The position numbers were made by a program, and so were the translations under genes. 64,000 nt of DNA, taken from positions 487,517 through 551,516 of the forward strand of contig NZ_AAUW01000001.1 in the NCBI RefSeq assembly GCF_000168975.1, given 5' to 3'. The notes under the pieces are model-generated. The model saw only the letters and a program-made list of their open reading frames with translations, made no database searches and was not told the origin of the DNA. The number at the start of each line of letters is the position of its first letter. The first letter of the stretch is position 1. Shown here in pieces: positions 43,031 through 51,351 of this stretch. Source of the DNA: Roseibium aggregatum IAM 12614 (GTDB taxonomy: Bacteria; Pseudomonadota; Alphaproteobacteria; Rhizobiales; Stappiaceae).

Positions 43031-43828
43031 ATGTCCATCGACCGGCTGGAATTTGCCGTCGCCCTGGCCGAAAAGGCTGGCGAGCTTGGTCTCGACTATT
43101 TCCGCAAGCTGGACACGCTCACGGTAACGCAGAAGGGCCATCAGGACCTGGTGTCGGAAGCCGACCGCAATGTGGAAACGCTCATCCGGCAAGAGCTCGC
43201 AAAGAGCTATCCGGACGACGGCATTCTGGGCGAAGAGCATGGCATGGAAGAAGGGGATTCGGGTTACACCTGGGTCACCGACCCGATCGATGGCACGGCA
43301 AACTTCGTTGCCGGTATTCCGCAGTGGTGCGTCATCATTTCCTGCGTCCATCAGGGCCAGGTGATTGTCGGCGTGATCCACGATCCGGTCTCAAGGGAAA
43401 CCTTCAAGGCAGCGGCCGGTCACGGTGCGTTTCTGAATGACAAGCCGATCCGTGCATCCGACAGCGAAAGCCTTTCTCATGGCTCGGTTGGTGTCGGTTT
43501 CAACGGCCGGACCGCCGTCACCGATGCTGTCAATGTTGTCGGTGCCCTGGTGTCAAAGGGTGGCGTTTTCTTCCGCAACGCCTCGGGCGGTCTGATGCTC
43601 GCCTATGCCGCTTCCGGACGTCTGATCGGTTATGTCGAATCCCACATGAATGCCTGGGACTGCCTTGCAGGTATGCTGATCACCAAGGAAGCCGGCGGCG
43701 AAGTTCTGGAACAGGACATCAACCAGTCCCTTTATCACGGTGCACGCGTTGTTGTTGGCGCTCCCGGCGTCTTTGCCGATTTGAAGGAAATCGCCGAAAG
43801 TTCCTTCGCGCCCTTCGAAGCTGCCTGA
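43031..43828 (+). CDS. Inositol monophosphatase family protein
   Basis: A 265-residue member of the IMPase/SuhB superfamily of metal-dependent, lithium-sensitive phosphatases. The metal-site motifs are complete: GEEHG (Glu of the first site), WVTDPIDGTANFVAG and NAWDCLAGMLI. It could act on inositol phosphates, 3'-phosphoadenosine 5'-phosphate or fructose-1,6-bisphosphate; the sequence does not decide. GGGAG lies near the ATG. Confidence 0.88.
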   Translation: MSIDRLEFAVALAEKAGELGLDYFRKLDTLTVTQKGHQDLVSEADRNVETLIRQELAKSYPDDGILGEEHGMEEGDSGYTWVTDPIDGTANFVAGIPQWCVIISCVHQGQVIVGVIHDPVSRETFKAAAGHGAFLNDKPIRASDSESLSHGSVGVGFNGRTAVTDAVNVVGALVSKGGVFFRNASGGLMLAYAASGRLIGYVESHMNAWDCLAGMLITKEAGGEVLEQDINQSLYHGARVVVGAPGVFADLKEIAESSFAPFEAA

Positions 43829-43834
43829 ACAGTC

Positions 43835-44206
43835 TCAGACGTGCTGGTCGACAAGAACCGGGTTTCCGTCCGGGTCGACCAGCATGAAGCTGGCCCGGCC
43901 ACGGCCGGTCTCGTCAGCTTCGGATACGAACGAGTATCCCTTCGATTTCAGCGCCTTTTGGATGTCCCGCACATCCTGAAAATCTTCGAGCGTCCTGGCG
44001 TCCTGGTCCCAGCCGGGATTGAAGGTCAGGATGTTCTTGTCAAACATGCCCTGAAACAGCCCGATGATGGTGTCGCCGTTCTTCAGGACGGTCCAGTTGT
44101 CCGCATTCGAAACGCCGACATCCACGAAGCCGAGGCCTTCGTAGAACGCCTTTGATTTGGCAAGATCCTTGACGGCCAGACTGACCGAAAACGCACCGAG
44201 TTTCAT
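43835..44206 (-). CDS. VOC-superfamily protein (glyoxalase/bleomycin-resistance fold)
   Basis: A 123-residue single-domain VOC protein: MKLGAFSVSLAVKDLAKSKAFYEGLGF is the standard start, and FMLVDPDGNPVLVDQHV the standard end. Members bind metal ions or act as dioxygenases, isomerases or resistance proteins. The function here is unknown. It runs head-on against the inositol monophosphatase gene and is followed upstream by the HAD and SDR genes on the same strand. Confidence 0.88.
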   Translation of the reverse strand: MKLGAFSVSLAVKDLAKSKAFYEGLGFVDVGVSNADNWTVLKNGDTIIGLFQGMFDKNILTFNPGWDQDARTLEDFQDVRDIQKALKSKGYSFVSEADETGRGRASFMLVDPDGNPVLVDQHV

Positions 44207-44250
44207 TTTGTGGCTCCTCCTTCAGGCGGCTGGCGATTTCCAGCATGCTG

Positions 44251-44865
44251 TCAAAGGCCGAGAAAAGAGACAAGCTCCTGGCGCGATTGTTCGGTAAAAT
44301 GAAAGCCCTTCCAGCCGAGCGCCTTCGCCGCGCGAACGTTGGTGGCACTGTCGTCAATCAACAGGATCTCCGACGGGGCAACCCTGAGAGCATTGCTGAC
44401 ATGTGTGAAGAATGCAGCATCCGGTTTGGCTGACTTGATCCGGCCGGAGGAGAAAACCTGGCTGACGAGCGAGCCGAAGCCGGACTGGTGCTCGATGTAG
44501 CTGGAACGCTGGTCTTCATTGTTGGTCGCAATCACCTGAACGACGTCATGACCTGCCAGATGTTCAAGCAAGCCGCAGGTGAAACGATCCTTCAGATCAT
44601 CCCTGGCGAACCAGTAGTCGAGAAGATCTTCGGCATCCAGTGTATGACCGCAGCGGTCAAGCCAGTCCTGCAGGTGGCGTTTGATGTCGCGTTTTCCGCT
44701 GATGACCTGTGCGAAGGTGGCATCGAAGACGCCGCGCTCGAATGCATCGAGTGCGATACCGAGATCGTCTTCCAGCGTGTCTGCCCAGACGAACCGACCA
44801 TCGACGATGTTGCGGTTGAGAACACCGTCGAAATCCCAGGCAATAACGCTGATATCGGCGCGCAT
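44251..44865 (-). CDS. HAD-family hydrolase
   Basis: A 204-residue haloacid dehalogenase-type phosphatase. The nucleophile motif is IAWDFDGVLN (Asp-x-Asp), motif II lies near QVIATNNED, and motif III/IV is LLIDDSATNVRAAKALGW, with a helical cap between. The substrate is probably a small phosphate ester; it cannot be named. No GGAGG ribosome-binding site is evident. Confidence 0.86.
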   Translation of the reverse strand: MRADISVIAWDFDGVLNRNIVDGRFVWADTLEDDLGIALDAFERGVFDATFAQVISGKRDIKRHLQDWLDRCGHTLDAEDLLDYWFARDDLKDRFTCGLLEHLAGHDVVQVIATNNEDQRSSYIEHQSGFGSLVSQVFSSGRIKSAKPDAAFFTHVSNALRVAPSEILLIDDSATNVRAAKALGWKGFHFTEQSRQELVSFLGL

Positions 44866-44957
44866 GGCTAACTTCCCTTCCGATCATCAACCGGAAGGGG
44901 TAGAGCCAAACTGGCGTGTTTGCAACCGGTGGCTACTGCCAGTTGAAGGGACCAGAC

Positions 44958-45686
44958 TTAGGCCCGAGCCCATTCCCCGCTGACGCGGTCGTACAGGCTG
45001 CCGGTTTCCAGAACGTCTGGCATCAGCAAGGGCAGAAGATCTGCCGCGACTTCATCTGGAGCGGGAAGGTTGGTGGCAAGCTCACCCGGCATGGCCTTGG
45101 CGCGCAATCCCGTCCGGGTCGGGCCGGGGTCGGCAATGTTGATCTTCATCTTCGTCTGCAGGCTTTCCTTGGCCCAGGTCCGCGCCATGGCTTCCACGGA
45201 AGCCTTGCTGATGGACTGAAGACCCCAGAAAGGCGTGCAGGTGCTTGCGTGGACAGAAGACAGGAACAGTGCCCGGCCGGCGTCAGACTGGCGCAGAAGC
45301 GGATCCAGAGACCGGATCAGCCGCCAGTTGGCGACGACATTCACCGCCGTCACCTTCTCGAAGTCCTTCGGGCTGATATGGCCGATAGGCGACAGCACGC
45401 CCAGCATGCCGGCATTGGCAACGAAGATATCGAGTTTCTTCCAGCGCTCGTAGATCGCGGCTCCGAGCCGGTCGAGAGCGTCGAAATCGGTCAGGTCCAG
45501 AGGCACCAGTGTGGTTTCCCCACCTGCGGAGCGAACCTCGTCATCAAGGTCTTCCAGGCCGCCGACAGTCCGGGCAAGCGCAATGACATGCGCACCACGT
45601 TCGCCGAGCTGCTTTGCGATCTGATAGCCAATTCCACGGGAGGCGCCGGTCACGAGTGCGATCCGGCCTTCAAAGTCTTTGGTCAT
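44958..45686 (-). CDS. SDR-family oxidoreductase
   Basis: A 242-residue short-chain dehydrogenase with the TGASRGIGY coenzyme motif and NAGMLG. The usual catalytic Tyr-x-x-x-Lys motif is not obvious: the equivalent region reads FWGLQSISKASVEAMARTWA, where Ser appears in the Tyr position with the Lys kept, and the catalytic Ser is in LFLSSVHAS. It may therefore be an atypical or weak SDR. It is placed downstream of purF but separated by a strong palindrome. Confidence 0.85.
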   Translation of the reverse strand: MTKDFEGRIALVTGASRGIGYQIAKQLGERGAHVIALARTVGGLEDLDDEVRSAGGETTLVPLDLTDFDALDRLGAAIYERWKKLDIFVANAGMLGVLSPIGHISPKDFEKVTAVNVVANWRLIRSLDPLLRQSDAGRALFLSSVHASTCTPFWGLQSISKASVEAMARTWAKESLQTKMKINIADPGPTRTGLRAKAMPGELATNLPAPDEVAADLLPLLMPDVLETGSLYDRVSGEWARA

Positions 45687-45708
45687 GCGTGATCTCTTAG
45701 ATCAAATT

Positions 45709-45734
45709 GCCTTCCGGCGGTACCGCCGGAAGGC
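45709..45734. terminator. Perfect palindrome between purF and the SDR gene
   Basis: GCCTTCCGGCGG-TA-CCGCCGGAAGGC is a 26-bp perfect palindrome with a 12-bp stem. It most likely ends the purF transcript on the minus strand (AATTTG follows). As a tight palindrome it could also work in the other direction. Confidence 0.7.
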
Positions 45735-45768
45735 ATAAATTTAAGCGGTCCAAAGGGTTTTGAACGCG

Positions 45769-47241
45769 TCAGCCGACCTCGACCAGACGCGGGGGGCTGA
45801 CGAAGTCCTGATCTTCGGAAAGATCGGTCAGCGGCGTCGGATAATCGCCGGTGAAGCAATGGTCTGTGAACTGCGGATTGGCATCGTCACGGCCTTCGTA
45901 ACCCATAGCCTTGTAGATGCCGTCCACGGACAGGAATGCCAGTGTGTCGGCCCCGATATAGGCGCGCATTTCCTCAAGACCGTATTTCGCGGCCAGAAGC
46001 TTCTCGCGCACCGGCGTATCGATGCCGTAATAGTCGGAATACTTGATCGGTGGGCTGGCGAGGCGGAAGTGAACTTCCTTGGCACCGGCTTCGCGGATCA
46101 TCTGCACGATTTTGACGGACGTGGTGCCGCGCACCAGGCTGTCATCCACCAGCACGACGCGCTTGCCTTCGATCTGGGCCCGGTTGGCGGAGTGTTTCAT
46201 CTTCACGCCGAGAGCACGGATCTGCTGGGTTGGCTCGATGAAGGTCCGGCCGACATAATGATTGCGGATGATGCCGAGTTCGAACGGCACACCGCTTTCC
46301 TGGCTGAAGCCGATGGCAGCCGGGACGCCGCTGTCCGGCACAGGCACGATGACGTCGGCTTCTACATTGGATTCCCGCGCAAGCTGCCGGCCCATTTCGC
46401 GGCGAACGTCATAGACGCTGCGGCCACCCACGACACTGTCTGGGCGGGAGAAGTAGATGTATTCGAAGATGCAGGGCCGGGCAGGGCGCTTGCCGAACGG
46501 GAAGAAGGATTCAATTCCCGTCGTGGTGCAGACGATGACTTCGCCGTTTTCCACTTCGCGGATGAACTTTGCACCGATGATGTCGAGCGCGCAGGTTTCC
46601 GACGCCAGGATCGGAGCGCCATTGAGGTCGCCTAGAACCAGCGGCCGGATGCCGAGCGGGTCGCGTGCACCGATCAACTTCTTCGAGGTCAGCGCCACCA
46701 GCGAGTAAGCGCCTTCCATCTGGGTGATTGCGTCGATGAAACGCTCGACGATCTTGCCCTTGCGCGAGCGGGCGACGAGCTGCAGGACCACTTCGGAATC
46801 GGAGGTCGACTGGCAGATTGCCCCGTCGCGGATCAACTGGCGGCGCAGGGTGAGGGCGTTGGTGAAGTTGCCGTTGTGGCAGACCGCAATACCGCCGCCG
46901 TCCAGTTCGGCGAACAGCGGCTGCACGTTCCTGAGGATGGTCTCGCCGGTCGTCGAATACCGAACGTGGCCGACAGCGGCCTTGCCGCTCAGCCGTTCGA
47001 TTGTCTCGGCATCGGAGAAATGATCGCCGACAAGGCCGAGATGACGTTCCGCACGGAACTGCTCGTTGTCGACGGTCACGATCCCCGCTGCTTCCTGCCC
47101 GCGGTGCTGGAGCGCATGAAGCCCGAGCGCGGTTAGCGCGCTGGCATCCTCATGACCCAGAATGCCGAAAACACCGCATTCTTCGCGCAGGGTATCTGCA
47201 TTGATGTCGAACGGTTCGTGCACGTCGGTTCCGCCAGCCAT
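45769..47241 (-). CDS. purF: Amidophosphoribosyltransferase
   Basis: A 490-residue enzyme catalysing the first step of purine synthesis from PRPP and glutamine. The ATG is set by AAGGAG 8 bp upstream; a GTG three codons earlier is too close to that site. A short propeptide precedes the catalytic Cys22 in EECGVFGI, which must be exposed by processing. The PRPP loop is VVLVDDSLVRGTT. QHRGQEAAGI is typical of the glutaminase domain. No neighbouring pur gene is visible. It lies behind cvpA, as in many bacteria. Confidence 0.96.
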   Translation of the reverse strand: MAGGTDVHEPFDINADTLREECGVFGILGHEDASALTALGLHALQHRGQEAAGIVTVDNEQFRAERHLGLVGDHFSDAETIERLSGKAAVGHVRYSTTGETILRNVQPLFAELDGGGIAVCHNGNFTNALTLRRQLIRDGAICQSTSDSEVVLQLVARSRKGKIVERFIDAITQMEGAYSLVALTSKKLIGARDPLGIRPLVLGDLNGAPILASETCALDIIGAKFIREVENGEVIVCTTTGIESFFPFGKRPARPCIFEYIYFSRPDSVVGGRSVYDVRREMGRQLARESNVEADVIVPVPDSGVPAAIGFSQESGVPFELGIIRNHYVGRTFIEPTQQIRALGVKMKHSANRAQIEGKRVVLVDDSLVRGTTSVKIVQMIREAGAKEVHFRLASPPIKYSDYYGIDTPVREKLLAAKYGLEEMRAYIGADTLAFLSVDGIYKAMGYEGRDDANPQFTDHCFTGDYPTPLTDLSEDQDFVSPPRLVEVG

Positions 47242-47462
47242 GGCGAACACTCCTTCGTTCTGGCCGGTGGGAGGACCGGCCTGGTCTTGCGGTCAAAGGT
47301 CTGTCATCGTCACGGCGATGGACGAGATGTTGACCGCTTTGCAAATGGTACATCGTCCCGCACCTGTCGTGGCGCGGGATGCCTCATTCAACGTTGCACC
47401 GTCAAAAGGTGCCCGATACTGCCCAGTCTCGGTTTATATCCCCGGATCGTAACCAAGGTCTG

Positions 47463-48071
47463 TTAGTTGCTATCCGTCGTCAGTTGTTCAAGTCCCTGAC
47501 GTTCTGAATCGCTGTACGCCGGTTCTTCTGCAGGCGTTGCGCCCCCTCCGGCCTGATTGTTCTGCCGGATCTTGTCCAGGATCGCCTTTTCCGGGTCTTC
47601 GGGCAGCACAGCTACCAGCCGCTCACCGATGGACAGCAGGATCGGGCGCGACTTGGCCGTCTTGACCCAGTTCGGCTGCTGTTCCGGCTGGACGAACCAG
47701 TTGAAGAACATCATCGCCACCACGACCAGCAGCAAACCGCGCACCGCTCCAAAAACGAACCCGAGGGTCCGGTCGAGCGCGCCGATCCGGCTGTCTAGCA
47801 CGAAATCGGAAATCCGCATGGTGATATAGCTGACAACAAGCAGCGTGACCAGAAAGACCGCCGCGGCAGATACGCCCATGGCAACCAGATCATGGTTGAT
47901 ATACTGCTTGGTGTAAGGAAGAACCCGCTCGTAGAGCAGGAATGCCGCAGCTGCCGCAGCCACCCAGGAAACGATGGAAAGAACTTCCCTGACAAATCCG
48001 CGGATCATCGCAAGGACCGCCGAAATGAACATGATGACCAAGAGCAGTCCGTCCAGCAGCGTTATCGGCAT
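47463..48071 (-). CDS. cvpA: CvpA family membrane protein
   Basis: A 202-residue inner-membrane protein with four hydrophobic segments (first one LDGLLLVIMFISAVLAMIRGF) and a polar C-terminus. EVLSIVSWVAAAAAAFLLY is the family hallmark. CvpA was named for colicin V production and is tied to envelope integrity; the biochemical role is unclear. It lies between radA and purF, an order common in alphaproteobacteria. Confidence 0.93.
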   Translation of the reverse strand: MPITLLDGLLLVIMFISAVLAMIRGFVREVLSIVSWVAAAAAAFLLYERVLPYTKQYINHDLVAMGVSAAAVFLVTLLVVSYITMRISDFVLDSRIGALDRTLGFVFGAVRGLLLVVVAMMFFNWFVQPEQQPNWVKTAKSRPILLSIGERLVAVLPEDPEKAILDKIRQNNQAGGGATPAEEPAYSDSERQGLEQLTTDSN

Positions 48072-48145
48072 GTTCCTGAAAAATCCTCTGTCTGGCGCTC
48101 TTTCAAGAGCTTAAACCTTTCGCCCAAACCCGTCACCATCTTGCG

Positions 48146-49540
48146 TCAGGTCTGCCCCTTTGCACTAGCCTCCGCCGAAAGTTTGGCAACAAAGTCCCCA
48201 AGTTCCGGCACGCCTGTCGTTCTGAACGAAGACACGGTGCCATCCTTGAGATTGCCTTCCGGACAATAGGCCTGGTCGAAGCCGAGTTTCTCTGCTTCTT
48301 TCAACCTGGAGGGGGCCTGGGCGACCGGCCGGATAGCCCCTGACAGGCTGACTTCGCCGAAATAGACGCAATTGGCCGGAAGGGCAAGCCCGCTGAGCGA
48401 GGAGATTAAGGCCGCAGCAACGGCAAGATCGGCTCCAGGCTCGTTGATCTTGAGACCACCCGCAACATTCAGATAGACATCGTGCTGCGAAAAACGGACG
48501 CCGCAGCGTGCTTCCAGCACCGCAAGGATCATGGAAAGGCGGGCACTGTCCCAGCCGATCACGGCCCTGCGCGGCGTCCCGAGCGAAGATTGCGCCACCA
48601 GCGCCTGGATCTCGATCAGGAGCGGGCGTGAGCCCTCCAGCCCGGCAAAGACCGCCGCGCCGGGCGCGGTGGTGTTTCTGTCGCCCAGAAACAGCGCGGA
48701 AGGATTGGGGACTTCCTGAAGCCCCTTGCCGGTCATCTCGAAGACGCCGATTTCATCCGTCGCGCCGAAGCGGTTCTTGACCGAGCGCAGGATGCGGTAC
48801 TGATGCGCGCCATCGCCCTCGAAATAGAGAACCGCGTCGACCATATGCTCAACCACACGCGGACCGGCGATCTGGCCGTCCTTGGTCACATGCCCGACAA
48901 GCACAAGTGTGGTGCCGTTCTTCTTGGCATAGCGCACCATTGCCTGGGCGGATGCGCGCACCTGTGTAACGGTGCCGGGAGGGGATTCCACCTGGTCTGT
49001 CCAGAGCGTCTGGACGGAATCGAGGATCAGAAGGGCGGGAGCCGTATCGGCTTCAAGAGTTGCCAGAATGTCTTCGACGCTTGTTTCCGCCGCCAGTGCA
49101 ACCGGCGCCTGGGCAAGCCCCAGCCGCTCGGCGCGAAGCCGAACCTGGCCGATGGCCTCTTCGCCGGAAATATAGACGGTCCTGTGCCCGAGATTGGCCA
49201 GTTGCGCGGCCGCCTGAATAAGCAGTGTGGACTTGCCGATGCCGGGGTCACCACCAACGAGTAATGCTGACCCGCGAACGAAACCGCCACCGGTCACCCG
49301 GTCGAGTTCAGGCACTTTCGTCTGAATGCGCGGGGCTTCCTTAGCGTCGCCGGAAAGGCCCACAAGTGGAATGACCCGACCCTTGCTGCGGGAGGCCCGT
49401 CCGGGGCCGCCACCAACGCCGCCTCCGGTCTGCTCCTCCACGATGGTGTTCCATTCGCCACAGCTTTCGCAGCGGCCCACCCATTTGGCGGTCACAGCGC
49501 CGCAGGACTGGCAGACGAAGGAAGTGGAGCGCCGTGCCAT
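48146..49540 (-). CDS. radA: DNA repair protein RadA
   Basis: A 464-residue ATP-dependent branch-migration helicase active in recombination. The N-terminal zinc finger is C-x2-C-...-C-x2-C (FVCQSCGAVTAKWVGRCESC). Walker A GGDPGIGKST is at about residue 96-106. The RadA-specific KNRFG motif (VKNRFGATDEIGVFEM) is near residue 257, and the C-terminal Lon-like domain has GGLKINEPGADLAVAAAL. The length is normal. It is 24 bp from alr on the same strand. Confidence 0.96.
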   Translation of the reverse strand: MARRSTSFVCQSCGAVTAKWVGRCESCGEWNTIVEEQTGGGVGGGPGRASRSKGRVIPLVGLSGDAKEAPRIQTKVPELDRVTGGGFVRGSALLVGGDPGIGKSTLLIQAAAQLANLGHRTVYISGEEAIGQVRLRAERLGLAQAPVALAAETSVEDILATLEADTAPALLILDSVQTLWTDQVESPPGTVTQVRASAQAMVRYAKKNGTTLVLVGHVTKDGQIAGPRVVEHMVDAVLYFEGDGAHQYRILRSVKNRFGATDEIGVFEMTGKGLQEVPNPSALFLGDRNTTAPGAAVFAGLEGSRPLLIEIQALVAQSSLGTPRRAVIGWDSARLSMILAVLEARCGVRFSQHDVYLNVAGGLKINEPGADLAVAAALISSLSGLALPANCVYFGEVSLSGAIRPVAQAPSRLKEAEKLGFDQAYCPEGNLKDGTVSSFRTTGVPELGDFVAKLSAEASAKGQT

Positions 49541-49564
49541 GAAAGTTCGCCTTTCGCTCTCGGC

Positions 49565-50707
49565 TCAGCTAAGCGGCGCGTAGACGCGCTCAAACCGCCG
49601 GCCGAGGCTTGTCAGATATTCGTAATCGATCGTTTCGGCATAAGCGGCAAGATCGGATGCTGCAACACCTGGCCCCAGCATTTCCACAAACGCGCCGCGC
49701 CGAAGCAGATGGTCCGGCACGTCCGTGACGTCAAGGGTGATCATGTCCATGGAGATCCGGCCGAGGATAGGCGCCTTGTAGCCGCCGATCGTCCCGAAGC
49801 CACCGGGGCGTTCATCCGTGGAGCCTGCCCGCCGGATCATGCCGTCGGCATATCCGGCGGCGACGACTGCATTGCGCAAGGGGCGCGTCGCGGTCTGTTT
49901 CGCGCCGTAGCCAATGGTGTCACCCTTCGGAACGTCGCGCACCATCATGATGCGGGCCTCCACCTTGGCCACCGGTTTCATGGGGTTGGGCTCTGTTTCA
50001 ATGGCCAGTCCGCCGTAAAGCGCGATCCCGGGACGAACAACATCGAAGTGGTACTCCGGCCCGAGCAGCACCCCGGCGGAATTTGCCAGCGAACGCGGAA
50101 TCAGGGGGAAGGGGGCAGTTGTTTCGGTGAACAGTTTGAGTTGCCGCCGGTTCATGGGATGGTCAGGGTTGGAGCCACAGGCGAGATGGCTCATCACCAG
50201 CGATGGCTGGAACGGCCCGAGGGCGGCGGTGTCACTCAGAGCCTGGGTAAACTCTTCCGGCGTCAGGCCAAGCCGGTGGATGCCGGTGTTGACATGCACC
50301 GCGGCTGGAAAACTCTTGCTCGCGCCCCTGCAGATCTCCGACCACTCGACAAGTTCTTCAAGGCTGCCGAGGACAGGGCGTATATCGTGCTTCAGGAAAT
50401 GCTCCGCCGTGCCCGGGAACAGCCCGTCGAGCACATAGATGACAGCGTCTGGAAGACTGGCGCGCAGCGTGAGGGCCTCGGTCGGCACTGCAACGAAAAA
50501 CGTTCTGCATCCCGCCTGATAGAGCGCCGCAGCGGTTTTATCCTGGCCTGTTCCATAGGCATCGGCTTTCAGAACGGCGGCGCAGTCGGTGCCGCCGCCC
50601 ACCTTGTCTTTCAGCAGGGACCAGTTCGAAACGATTGCATCGAGGTCGATCGTGAGGCGGCCGCCGTAAAGGTCGGAAGGAAAAGCGTGTTCACAAGTCG
50701 CAGGCAC
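49565..50707 (-). CDS. alr: Alanine racemase
   Basis: A 380-residue PLP enzyme that supplies D-alanine for peptidoglycan. The PLP lysine is in VLKADAYGTG (about residue 48) and the second-base tyrosine is in IGYGAKQTA. HLACGSNPDHPMNRRQL and GRISMDMITLDVTDV are family-typical. It starts with GTG with a rather weak ribosome-binding site. The neighbours (PilZ gene upstream, radA downstream) are on the same strand. Confidence 0.95.
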   Translation of the reverse strand: MPATCEHAFPSDLYGGRLTIDLDAIVSNWSLLKDKVGGGTDCAAVLKADAYGTGQDKTAAALYQAGCRTFFVAVPTEALTLRASLPDAVIYVLDGLFPGTAEHFLKHDIRPVLGSLEELVEWSEICRGASKSFPAAVHVNTGIHRLGLTPEEFTQALSDTAALGPFQPSLVMSHLACGSNPDHPMNRRQLKLFTETTAPFPLIPRSLANSAGVLLGPEYHFDVVRPGIALYGGLAIETEPNPMKPVAKVEARIMMVRDVPKGDTIGYGAKQTATRPLRNAVVAAGYADGMIRRAGSTDERPGGFGTIGGYKAPILGRISMDMITLDVTDVPDHLLRRGAFVEMLGPGVAASDLAAYAETIDYEYLTSLGRRFERVYAPLS

Positions 50708-50871
50708 GGTCCGGATATCTCTCCAGTCAGAATCAATGTCTGAAATTCGAGTGAGAGCTTACCGCATTGCGAGACAATTGCACCAACGGCCAATCCGCTG
50801 ACTGCGTGACCAAATGAAGCGCTGTAGAGTGTTTTTCGCTGTTGCCGCGGTAGTCTGGCCCGAGACCGGCC

Positions 50872-51147
50872 TCAATCCATATAGAGAAATTCGACGCCCG
50901 CTTCGCCGGATCGGATCCAGCGCAATTCGCCATAGAAGCGCAGCTTGCGGCTTTCGATTTCAATGGTGATGCGCTGATTTTGCACCAGCCCCTTGGTGTT
51001 GGTGGCAATGCGACAACCGCCGACGCTGATATCTTCCACCACACAGGGGCGATGGGTCGCTTCCTGCTTCAGAAGACCGGGCCACTTGCATCTTTTACGG
51101 GGAAAGATGCGAGCTTCCTCAAGGAGTTTTTGTGCCGACGAAAACAA
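50872..51147 (-). CDS. PilZ domain protein
   Basis: A 91-residue protein made almost wholly of one PilZ domain. It starts with TTG: the frame has no ATG or GTG between the upstream stop and the domain, and AGGTGA lies about 8 bp before the TTG. The c-di-GMP motif D-x-S-x-x-G is present as DISVGGC. The other motif, usually RxxxR, reads RKRCK, with Lys in place of the second Arg, so binding may be weaker. A TTAA-N7-TTAA site lies 63 bp upstream. A GGDEF protein is also in this window, but no link is shown. Confidence 0.82.
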   Translation of the reverse strand: MFSSAQKLLEEARIFPRKRCKWPGLLKQEATHRPCVVEDISVGGCRIATNTKGLVQNQRITIEIESRKLRFYGELRWIRSGEAGVEFLYMD

Positions 51148-51209
51148 GATGCGGTCACCTGGAAAGCATTTTTCGTGAAATTCTTTCTACTTAAAGTAAG
51201 TGAAGAGGT

Positions 51210-51224
51210 TTAACAGTGGATTAA
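51210..51224. promoter_or_regulatory. Candidate CtrA-binding site upstream of the PilZ gene
   Basis: TTAACAGTGGATTAA fits TTAA-N7-TTAA. It lies 63 bp upstream of the PilZ start on the minus strand; it could equally serve a plus-strand transcript reaching the terminator at 51307. Confidence 0.45.
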
Positions 51225-51306
51225 TAAAAGGCCGGTGCAAATAGCATTGTGAACTTCCGCAAGTGGATGAAGACGCTGGCGTGCCCACGGAATGAAGAGG
51301 CCCGCT

Positions 51307-51332
51307 GGCCGTCTTGCGAAGACGGCCTTTTT
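51307..51332 (+). terminator. Plus-strand intrinsic terminator in the dnaB-PilZ gap; possible small-RNA end
   Basis: GGCCGTCTT and AAGACGGCC form a perfect 9-bp stem with a 3-nt loop, then TTTTT on the plus strand. No plus-strand gene precedes it. On the minus strand, where dnaB ends 20 bp away, no T tract follows, though weak termination of dnaB is possible. It may mark a small RNA starting somewhere in 51150-51290; no convincing promoter was found. Confidence 0.65.
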
Positions 51333-51351
51333 GCGGACGCGAGCCGCCGAC

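Noticed and set aside
40429..43038. An 869-codon minus-strand frame across bamB and der
   Set aside because: Antisense shadow spanning two conserved genes and their intergenic hairpin; no domain seen.
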